Shown: positions 54,420 through 62,012 of the stretch, piece after piece
Numbering within the stretch: position 1 is the first letter of the stretch
Layout: each line of letters starts with the position of its first letter
DNA from: Neokomagataea tanensis
GTDB lineage: Bacteria; Pseudomonadota; Alphaproteobacteria; Acetobacterales; Acetobacteraceae
Direction of reading: 5' to 3'
DNA: 64,000 bases
NCBI RefSeq assembly: GCF_006542335.1
Contig: NZ_CP032485.1
Span: 1,250,501-1,314,500 of the forward strand
The notes under the pieces: model-generated
Databases searched by the model: none
Told to the model about the DNA's origin: nothing
Seen by the model: only the letters and a program-made list of their open reading frames with translations
Position numbers and translations under genes: made by a program

Positions 54420-54438
54420 ACTGAGAAGAGTTCTCAGT
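54420..54438. promoter_or_regulatory. Palindrome upstream of bioA, candidate operator
   Basis: ACTGAGAA-GAG-TTCTCAGT, a perfect 8-bp inverted repeat with a 3-base centre, beginning 60 bases before bioA. It lies just upstream of a minus-strand TTGCCT-N17-AATTAT promoter candidate. It matches neither the BirA nor the BioR box as known, so the regulator is open. Confidence 0.4.
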
Positions 54439-54557
54439 GCCACGAAATAGCCTTCCGATATCACAAAATGGTCACGCGGCTAAATGGAACATTGTGGCAT
54501 GACGCGTGTTCTCAAGGAGCCCGCTCTTAGGGTTGATATATTGAAGGTCAGAAATCC

Positions 54558-54785
54558 ATGTTGAATTCCACGGTCATCCACGTCGAGGGAGTTTTCCTCG
54601 GTACTGCGATTATGACCGCTGATCGGGAAGGATTCCGATTTTACGCAACGCATGAATCCGTCCAAGAGCTTCACGACACAATTTTGCCAGATGTAGATTT
54701 GCTTGCTGAACGTGCGCGCCGCTTATTCGGTAGCAGAAAAGCCAAGACGCCGCAGGTCTTGGCTACCGCCCCAACGGCTGCTTGA
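54558..54785 (+). CDS. Small protein of unknown function
   Basis: 75 residues, no signal peptide or membrane segment. A beta-rich N-terminal half (VIHVEGVFLGTAIM, FRFYATHESV) is followed by a helical ELHDTILPDVDLLAERARRLFG and a short Ala/Thr tail. No motif recognised. It lies alone between divergent bioA and convergent selO. Confidence 0.55.
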   Translation: MLNSTVIHVEGVFLGTAIMTADREGFRFYATHESVQELHDTILPDVDLLAERARRLFGSRKAKTPQVLATAPTAA

Positions 54786-54787
54786 GG

Positions 54788-56248
54788 TTAGGTTCCACAA
54801 AATGTGTTTGCGATGCACTCCTCCGGTTGAGGAGGGCGCGTAAAAGCCTTATCGTGGTCTGCAAATGGGGTGCGCAACGCTTCCCTGAGGGTTTTAAAAC
54901 GACTGAGGTCACCGTCATACGCGGCGTTGATTGCGTCTTCGACGAGATGATTGCGCGGGATGATGCAAGGGTTTGTGTTCTGCATCATTTTGAAGCGCTC
55001 ACCCTGAGATATAGATTCTGTAGCTAAGCGCCTTTGCCAGTTTTCGAGCCATGTTTGCGCGGATGTGGAATCAGAGCAGAGCGCGAGGAAAGCCGCAGGG
55101 TCATTGGCGTGCGCGACGGCGTTCAGGGTTCGAAAAGACTGTGTGAAATCAAGTTTTTGTTTGTGTAGAAGCTCCAAAAACTGTGCGATGAGCGTCGTGT
55201 CGGATGGTTGTTCGCCTGACAAGCCAAGCTTTGTACGCCAGCCTTCGAGATAGTGTTCCGCGAAAAGCGTATCGAAGGTTTTTAGTAGCTCAGTAGCTTG
55301 TTCTACGGCTTGTGCATCGTCGTGATGAATAAGGGGTAAGAGGCACTCTGCGAAGCGCCCAAGGTTCCATAGCGCGACATTGGGTTGCTGGGCATAGGCG
55401 TAGCGTTTCCCACGGTCGATGAAACTAAAGCATGCCTCGGGGTCGTAACTATCCAAGAAGGCGCATGGACCGTAATCAATCGTTTCTCCGGCGATAGACA
55501 TATTGTCCGTGTTCATCACACCGTGGATAAAGCCTACATGCATCCATTGTGCGATAAGTTTTGCCTGTTTTCGAATAACGGCTTCTAAAAGAGCAAGTGC
55601 TTTATTCGGTGCGTCGTTATGTTCCGGATATAAACGTGCAGTGACGTGGTCTGTCAGTGCTGTAAGTGCGGCGTAGTCTTGACGCGCAGCGAAGTATTGA
55701 AACGTCCCGGTGCGGACGTGGCTTCTAGCAGTGCGGGCAAGCACTGCACCGGGTAGGGGGGTGTCACGATAGACAGTGTCTCCCGTGAGGCTTGCTGCAA
55801 GGCTGCGTGTGGTTGGAATGCCTAATGCCGCCATGGCTTCGCTGATCAGAACTTCACGCAAGACTGGCCCTAAAGCGGCTTTTCCATCTCCGTTGCGGGA
55901 AAAGGGTGTTGGTCCCCATCCTTTGAGGTGCAGGTCGTGTTTCAAGCCATCTTGTGCAGTGACTTCACCAACGAGGACGGCTCGTCCATCTCCCAGTGAC
56001 GGTACAAAATGGCCGAATTGGTGACCTGCGTAAGCCATGGCGATGGGGTTGGGATGCCCGACAAGTGTGCCGCGGGTCAGGAAGACTATGCCGTCCTGTG
56101 TGGCGAGCCAATCAGGCGAAATTTGTAAATGTTCAGCCCAAGGCGTGTTCAACATTAAAAGGTGAGGAGGCTGCGGCGGTAGCGGCGGTAGGGCTGGTTG
56201 TTTTGAAAAAGCCTCGGGCAAGGAGGCATAGTCATGGGAAAGTTGCAT
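54788..56248 (-). CDS. selO: Protein adenylyltransferase SelO (YdiU)
   Basis: Pseudokinase-fold enzyme that attaches AMP to Ser/Thr/Tyr of target proteins, linked to redox control. 486 residues with the conserved YAGHQFGHFVPSLGDGRAVLVGE near 68, GPTPFSRNGDGKAALGPVLREV near 112, and the metal loop YGPCAFLDSYDP near 255. The C-terminal SelO cysteine region is present as EECIANTFCGT. Confidence 0.92.
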   Translation of the reverse strand: MQLSHDYASLPEAFSKQPALPPLPPQPPHLLMLNTPWAEHLQISPDWLATQDGIVFLTRGTLVGHPNPIAMAYAGHQFGHFVPSLGDGRAVLVGEVTAQDGLKHDLHLKGWGPTPFSRNGDGKAALGPVLREVLISEAMAALGIPTTRSLAASLTGDTVYRDTPLPGAVLARTARSHVRTGTFQYFAARQDYAALTALTDHVTARLYPEHNDAPNKALALLEAVIRKQAKLIAQWMHVGFIHGVMNTDNMSIAGETIDYGPCAFLDSYDPEACFSFIDRGKRYAYAQQPNVALWNLGRFAECLLPLIHHDDAQAVEQATELLKTFDTLFAEHYLEGWRTKLGLSGEQPSDTTLIAQFLELLHKQKLDFTQSFRTLNAVAHANDPAAFLALCSDSTSAQTWLENWQRRLATESISQGERFKMMQNTNPCIIPRNHLVEDAINAAYDGDLSRFKTLREALRTPFADHDKAFTRPPQPEECIANTFCGT

Positions 56249-56509
56249 GGGAACCTCAAATTTTAGGCGTACTGCGCTGTAATAGCCACGGTTTTTGCGG
56301 TGATACAGTGGAGAGTATTGTTAAGAAGTAGTGATTTTAAAAAGATTCTAGCGGTGATTGTTGTGTAAATCTGCTCTTTTATGAATAAATACAAATATCT
56401 TGCCGAGAAAGAGGTGACGAAACAGTTAGTCTTGACTATTCATAAATTATGAGTGGCTATCATAGACTACGACGCCGCCTGTGCGGGACCGCAGCATAGA
56501 GGAATTTTC

Positions 56510-58729
56510 GTGGAGCAGACGCAGCATGTGTCAGGACCGGGGACCAAAGTAACTCCGGCATTGATCCGACTTTATGCCGCATTGGCGGCGGCTCGTTTCC
56601 ACGGGCTTGATCTGGATATTCGAGATTTTGCAGCTGAGCCAGGTGAGGCATCTCCGTCACCGGCATCGCTGGCGCGTTGGTTGAATGAACAAGGTGCTGT
56701 CGCCAAAGGCATGAGGCTGCGTTGGCGGTACCTCGTGCGGATGGGTAACACACCGCCCGTCGTGCTGATGTTCCGAGATGGTTCGGCCGGATTGATGATC
56801 GCCTCTGACCCGGAGCGAGGGGTCGTTTGGCTGCGTGACCCTCTTGGCGGAGATGGTGATACACCGGTTGCTGTCGATGAAGTTCGTCTTAGTCAGGTTT
56901 GGACGGGAGATGTTCTCCTCGTAAAACGCCGCCGAGACGAGAGCGAGGCTGATGCGCGGTTTGACCTCTTGTGGTTTGCCAAGATGGTCCTGCGTGAGAA
57001 AAAGATATTACGCGACATCGCGCTGGCATCTGTGGTTTTGTCAATACTTCAGATTTTCCCTGCGTTGATTGTGATGCAGGTTATCGACCGCGTTATTAAT
57101 TACCACTCAATGGCGACGCTGATCTCGATGATTGGCTTCGTTATTATTCTCAGTTTCTACGAAATTTTGATCACGTATGGCCGGCGCGAATTGTCGCTGG
57201 TGCTGTCTTCTCGTCTTGATGCGCGTATTTCCTTGCATGCTTTCAACCGATTGCTTGCCCTGCCGTTGGAATTTTACGAACGTGAGCAGACGGGTGAGAT
57301 TTTGGGTCGCTTCATGGCGATCTTTAAGGTGCGTGACTTCCTGACGGGTCAGTTGATGACGACCTTTCTGGACCTGTTTACACTTATTGTTGTGCTGCCC
57401 ATCCTGTTCATGTTGAGTGCAACGATGGCGTGGATGACATTGGCTGGCGCTGGCTGTATCGGCCTTATCGTTATCTTGTTCCTGCCTATTGTAACACGCG
57501 TGATGTCTCGTCAGATCCGTGCTGAGATGAAACGTAGTTCAGTACTGTACGAAAGCATTGCGGGTATCCGTACGGTAAAGACACTTGCGCTTGAGCCAAC
57601 GCGCCGCGAGGAGTGGGACCGGGTAACGGCGGATGTTGTGCGCTGGAAGCTTGCTGCAGGCCGTACGGCCGCTTGGCCTCAAACCCTCATCATGCCGTTT
57701 GATACGTTTATCAATCGTGGTGTGATTTTGGTTGGTGCATATCTGGTTTTAACCAATCACAGCAATCTGTCCGGCGGTACATTGGCGGGCTTTATGTTGT
57801 TGGGTGGCCGTGTTGCGGCACCGCTGGTCGGCCTTGCGAAGCTGATGGAAGCCTTTAACGAAGTTACGGTGTCCTTGGGCGAAGCCGGTGCTGTGTTGAA
57901 TCAGCCGACCGAAACTAAGGCACTCACGACAGGCATGCGCCCGGTTATCAAGGGCGCCCTGTCTTTCGTAAATATTAACTTTTCCTATCCTGGTTCGACA
58001 ACCAAAGCCCTTAAAGATGTGAACTTTGAGATTCCAGCGGGTACGATGTTGGGGTTGGTGGGGCGTTCGGGCTCGGGTAAATCTACCATCACACGATTGC
58101 TGCAAGGTGTGAGCCGTAACTATCTGGGTTATTTGCGCCTTGATGGTGTCGACCTGCGTGAAATTAACCTTACGCATCTGCGGCGTTCATTTGGTGTCGT
58201 ATTGCAGGATAACTTCCTGTTCCGTGGCACGATTATGGATAATATTACAGCGGGCCGTCCGGGCCTGACGATTGAAGATGCTATCCGGGCTGCACGTTTG
58301 GCTGGGGCTGAAGAGTTCATTGAACGTATGCCCGCCGGGTACGATACGTGGATTGAAGAAGGCTCCACCAATATCTCTGGTGGTCAAAGGCAGCGCTTGG
58401 CTATTGCGCGTGCTGTGATCAGCGATCCAAAACTGATGATCTTGGATGAAGCAACATCTGCTTTGGACCCCGAATCAGAAGCTCTGGTGAACGCGAACCT
58501 GAAGCGGATCGGTAAGGGACGTACGATGGTTATCGTATCCCACCGTCTGTCCTCGTTGGTGGATTGTGATCAGATCGCCGTGATGGATCACGGTGAGCTG
58601 GTCGATATTGCCCCGCATGCAGTGTTGTTAGAGCGTTGCGAAATTTATCGTACGCTGTGGCTGCAACAGAACCGCCATTTGAACAATACGGCTTCGCAAG
58701 ATGTCGAGCCCTATGGTGAGGGAGAATAA
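56510..58729 (+). CDS. Type I secretion ABC transporter (HlyB-like)
   Basis: Inner-membrane exporter ATPase of 739 residues. An N-terminal C39-like domain (about 1-135) lacks a catalytic Cys, as in HlyB, so it would bind rather than cut the substrate. Membrane domain about 155-430, then the ATPase with Walker A GRSGSGKST near 517 and signature SGGQRQR near 622. The GTG at 56510 with AGAGGA 6 bases upstream is favoured over GTG 56453. The 260-base leader is A/T-rich and has no gene. Confidence 0.9.
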   Translation: MEQTQHVSGPGTKVTPALIRLYAALAAARFHGLDLDIRDFAAEPGEASPSPASLARWLNEQGAVAKGMRLRWRYLVRMGNTPPVVLMFRDGSAGLMIASDPERGVVWLRDPLGGDGDTPVAVDEVRLSQVWTGDVLLVKRRRDESEADARFDLLWFAKMVLREKKILRDIALASVVLSILQIFPALIVMQVIDRVINYHSMATLISMIGFVIILSFYEILITYGRRELSLVLSSRLDARISLHAFNRLLALPLEFYEREQTGEILGRFMAIFKVRDFLTGQLMTTFLDLFTLIVVLPILFMLSATMAWMTLAGAGCIGLIVILFLPIVTRVMSRQIRAEMKRSSVLYESIAGIRTVKTLALEPTRREEWDRVTADVVRWKLAAGRTAAWPQTLIMPFDTFINRGVILVGAYLVLTNHSNLSGGTLAGFMLLGGRVAAPLVGLAKLMEAFNEVTVSLGEAGAVLNQPTETKALTTGMRPVIKGALSFVNINFSYPGSTTKALKDVNFEIPAGTMLGLVGRSGSGKSTITRLLQGVSRNYLGYLRLDGVDLREINLTHLRRSFGVVLQDNFLFRGTIMDNITAGRPGLTIEDAIRAARLAGAEEFIERMPAGYDTWIEEGSTNISGGQRQRLAIARAVISDPKLMILDEATSALDPESEALVNANLKRIGKGRTMVIVSHRLSSLVDCDQIAVMDHGELVDIAPHAVLLERCEIYRTLWLQQNRHLNNTASQDVEPYGEGE

Positions 58730-58733
58730 GAGC

Positions 58734-60158
58734 ATGGCTGCATCTGATATGACCCCTCACAATGATTCAGAGCACAATAACGCTCAGATTCACGAAGGTC
58801 CGACTGGTCCACGCCCCGCGACGGACCCTTTTGCGCCTGGGGATATGCCTATAGCGCTTTTGGAGTTCCATTCTCCAACGCAAGGCTATGTAAACCTGCC
58901 CGCAACGGCCTCTGCCCGTTACATGGTGTGGCTGGTGGCGTGTTTGTTCTTTGCATGCTTGGTGGGCATGATTTGGTTTCCCATTAATCGTGTAGTTTCA
59001 ACCTCCGGCCGTTTAACGTCTACCCAGCCTACAATTTTGGTGCAGCCTCTTGAGATTTCGATTGTGAAGTCGATCGATGTTCATGTGGGTGATTATGTGC
59101 ACAAGGGCGATGTGCTGGCGCATTTAGACCCGACGTTAACTGGCGCTGATATTGTAAATACTCAGTTGCAGGTAGCGTCCTATCAGGCCGAAGCAGATCG
59201 TTTGCGCGCTGAAGCCGAAGAACGCATGTACACGCCTGACATGAAAGTGCCAGCGTCAGTACAACAGGCGGCTGCCTTCCAGCGGCGTCATGCTGAGTAC
59301 ACAGCGCGGATGGAGGATTATAACCAGCAAATTGCGGGTATTCAGAACGACCTCCAAGGAACCCGCGCGAGTGCTGCGATGTATGGCAGCAAAACACGCC
59401 TCTATTCAGAGGTGTTGAAAATGCGCCAACGCGAGCAAGCAGACCAAGTGGGCTCTCGTTTATCGGCGTTGTCAGCGCAAAGTGACCTGATGGAAGCCGA
59501 GCGCGCAGAAATCGCAGCGCAGCAGACAGCGAATAGCCTTGCTAACAAACTTGCAGCGACGCGCGCTGAGCAAGAAAGCTATGCGGCGAATTGGAAGGCG
59601 CAGATTTATACAAATCTGTCCGACACGCAGCACAGATTGGACGAATACAGAAGTGAGTATGAGAAAGCGCATCTCCGGCACGACTTGATTTTGTTACGTG
59701 CACCGGAAGATGGAATCGTGCTGACGATTGCTAAAGTATCGATCGGTTCTGTCATGCAGTCAGCAGAGCAGTTTATTACGCTCGTGCCGACGGGGGCTGG
59801 CCTAGAGTTGGAAGCTGTTATGCAAGCGAGCGATGCGGCGTTTGTGCAGCAGGGCAATCGTGCGCTCGTGAAATTTGCGGCATTCCCCTACACCCAATAC
59901 GGCGGTGCAGAGGCGACTGTGCATGTGATCAGTGCGGACTCTTTTGCTCCGGAATCTTCGTCAGAAGTGTCGGATAAAATGTATTACCGCGTGCGGTTGC
60001 GCATTGATCGTTACACGCTCCACGGGCAGCCATCATTCTTCCATCCGGCGCCCGGTATGCCTGCAACAGCTGATATTAACGTCGGTAAGCGCACGGTCAT
60101 GCAATATCTGTTCAACAATATTGCCCCGCTTATCAGCAACGGTATGAGAGAACCCTGA
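58734..60158 (+). CDS. Type I secretion membrane-fusion protein (HlyD family)
   Basis: Adaptor that joins the ABC exporter to an outer-membrane channel. One membrane segment near 60-80 (MVWLVACLFFACLVGMIWF), a lipoyl half (ILVQPLEISIVKSIDVHVGD), a long coiled coil with repeated Ala/Glu/Arg heptads about 145-320, and the closing lipoyl and beta-barrel parts (DLILLRAPEDGIVL near 310). Start at the ATG 58734 with GGGAG upstream; an ATG at 58701 overlaps the transporter gene. No TolC-type gene is in the window. Confidence 0.9.
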   Translation: MAASDMTPHNDSEHNNAQIHEGPTGPRPATDPFAPGDMPIALLEFHSPTQGYVNLPATASARYMVWLVACLFFACLVGMIWFPINRVVSTSGRLTSTQPTILVQPLEISIVKSIDVHVGDYVHKGDVLAHLDPTLTGADIVNTQLQVASYQAEADRLRAEAEERMYTPDMKVPASVQQAAAFQRRHAEYTARMEDYNQQIAGIQNDLQGTRASAAMYGSKTRLYSEVLKMRQREQADQVGSRLSALSAQSDLMEAERAEIAAQQTANSLANKLAATRAEQESYAANWKAQIYTNLSDTQHRLDEYRSEYEKAHLRHDLILLRAPEDGIVLTIAKVSIGSVMQSAEQFITLVPTGAGLELEAVMQASDAAFVQQGNRALVKFAAFPYTQYGGAEATVHVISADSFAPESSSEVSDKMYYRVRLRIDRYTLHGQPSFFHPAPGMPATADINVGKRTVMQYLFNNIAPLISNGMREP

Positions 60159-60224
60159 TCTGATTGCACGGGTGCTCCTGAAGGGGGCACCCCGAAACGT
60201 CTTTTGCGGAATGAGATCTTCACT

Positions 60225-61988
60225 ATGTCTTTAAAGCAGCGCTTTTCAGCTTTTATAAACCCACAAGCCAAGCTGGGTTATGCTTTGGAGCTTTTGGAGA
60301 GTAAGAGCGCTGTAAGAGGCGTTCAACTCCTTGGGCAATTGGCGAAAGACGGCAATACAGACGCAAAATTTCGTCTTGGGCGTGCCTATTTGGATGGGAA
60401 AGGCGTCCCGCCAAGCCTGGAAGATGGCGCACGCTGGATGTTACAAGCGGCTGAAGCCGGCCATACTGAGGCCAGCTTTATTTTAGCCACGTTGTATACC
60501 GTTGGCCTTCCTGAAGGGTTTGAAATTCGAAGTGAAACCGGGGGGTTGGACCTTGCGATTAAACCTCAGCAAGGGGAGCGCATTCCTGATTTCCACCAAG
60601 GAAAGTATTGGGCCCAGAAAGCTGCTGTTGACGGCTCAGCTGATGCTCAAGCACTTTTAGGCTATATTTTAACAAATGGTCCCTCAGACTTGAGGGATGA
60701 TTCAGCCGCGCGTGAGTGGTATCAAAAATCGGCACAGGCAGGATGCTCACAAGGGCATTTGGGTCTTGCGCTTGCGCTTTTGAATGAAGCCGATACGGAT
60801 GAAAAACGCCAATACGCAGCACGGCATTTCATTGAGGCAAGCAAAGGCGGTTTAGGGACTGCATTCGAGTTTTTGGGCCGCATGAGCGAAGCTGGTGTGG
60901 GTCTGCCGCAGAGCCATAGTCGCGCGGCTGAGTATTACAACCAAGCTGCGGAGAAAGGCAGTGTCTTCTCGCAGGGGCGCTACGGCCTGATGCTGTTGGA
61001 AGGTACCGGAATTGACCGGCACTACGGACGTGCTGAGACGTGGTTGCGGCGTGCTGCGCTGAATGGTGATGCCGATAGTGCTGCTGTTTTAGGTGATTTG
61101 AATGCTAATGGCGGCGATTTGCCGCCAAATATGATGGAAGCTGCTAAATGGTACAGACTGGCAGCTGAACAAAAACACGCAGGCGCAGCGCGTGCTCTGG
61201 GGCTGCTATATTTGACTGGGAACGGGGTACATCGTGACCCAGATGCGGCGGCGCATTGGTTTAAAATAGCGTCGGAATCGGGGGATGCTCAAGCGGATGC
61301 TGATTTCGGAAATCTGATCCTGATGGGTACCCGCGCTACGGATGCTGAGAAAGAATCACTTCGTCAAAGGTTTGAACGTTCTGCTGAGAAGGGAGATCTC
61401 GTCGGGGCGTTTAATCTCGGGGTGTGTTATGCCGAAGGTGTAGGCGCATCAGATAATAAAGAAGCAGCGCGTTGGATGCAGCGTGCAACGGACGGCGTCG
61501 TCAATGCTCAGTATTGGTATGGCCGGATGCTGTTAGAAGGGCGGGGTGTTGCAGTAGATCCAACGCAGGCCCTCTACTGGATGGAAAAAGCGGCAGATGC
61601 GGGTATGGCTGAGGCACAGGCCGTCGTAGGGCAATTCCTCGTAACAGGTCAGATCAATAACAGGCGTGATCATGCTAAGGCGCTCAAGCTTTATGCTGCG
61701 GCTGCCGAAAGTGGAAATGTAGACGCGATGTTCTCGTTGGCGGCAATGTTGGGCGGGGGGCATGATGTGCCGGAAGATCGTCCCGAGGCTCAAAAATGGT
61801 TCCGAAAAGCTGCGCAACGCGGCAATGGGCTGGCCCAGCTTATGCTTGGAAGATATTTGGTTAAGGGGCTTGCTGGTGTCAAAGATCCAGTTGAGGGCCG
61901 TATCTGGATAGAGCGTGCTGTAGCACAGGGCATTGAAGGCGCAGAGCAAGCACGGGCGGCATGTGATCACGTAGAAGAAAATGTTTGA
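60225..61988 (+). CDS. Sel1-repeat protein of the secretion cluster
   Basis: 587 residues made almost wholly of Sel1/TPR-like helical repeats of about 36 residues, for example AKFRLGRAYLDGKGVPPS near 46 and ALGLLYLTGNGVHRDPDAA near 320. Such solenoids bind other proteins. No signal peptide. Starts 66 bases after the adaptor gene and stays in the same frame as the glycosyltransferase that follows, separated by its stop codon. Role probably as scaffold or chaperone for the secretion or glycosylation machinery; inferred from position. Confidence 0.82.
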   Translation: MSLKQRFSAFINPQAKLGYALELLESKSAVRGVQLLGQLAKDGNTDAKFRLGRAYLDGKGVPPSLEDGARWMLQAAEAGHTEASFILATLYTVGLPEGFEIRSETGGLDLAIKPQQGERIPDFHQGKYWAQKAAVDGSADAQALLGYILTNGPSDLRDDSAAREWYQKSAQAGCSQGHLGLALALLNEADTDEKRQYAARHFIEASKGGLGTAFEFLGRMSEAGVGLPQSHSRAAEYYNQAAEKGSVFSQGRYGLMLLEGTGIDRHYGRAETWLRRAALNGDADSAAVLGDLNANGGDLPPNMMEAAKWYRLAAEQKHAGAARALGLLYLTGNGVHRDPDAAAHWFKIASESGDAQADADFGNLILMGTRATDAEKESLRQRFERSAEKGDLVGAFNLGVCYAEGVGASDNKEAARWMQRATDGVVNAQYWYGRMLLEGRGVAVDPTQALYWMEKAADAGMAEAQAVVGQFLVTGQINNRRDHAKALKLYAAAAESGNVDAMFSLAAMLGGGHDVPEDRPEAQKWFRKAAQRGNGLAQLMLGRYLVKGLAGVKDPVEGRIWIERAVAQGIEGAEQARAACDHVEENV

Positions 61989-62012
61989 AGATACGTTCTG
62001 ATTTCTTTGATA

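Noticed and set aside
56432..56463. TTGACT upstream of the type I secretion transporter as a promoter
   Set aside because: No fair -10 hexamer at 16-18 bases; the nearest TATCAT is 20 bases away.
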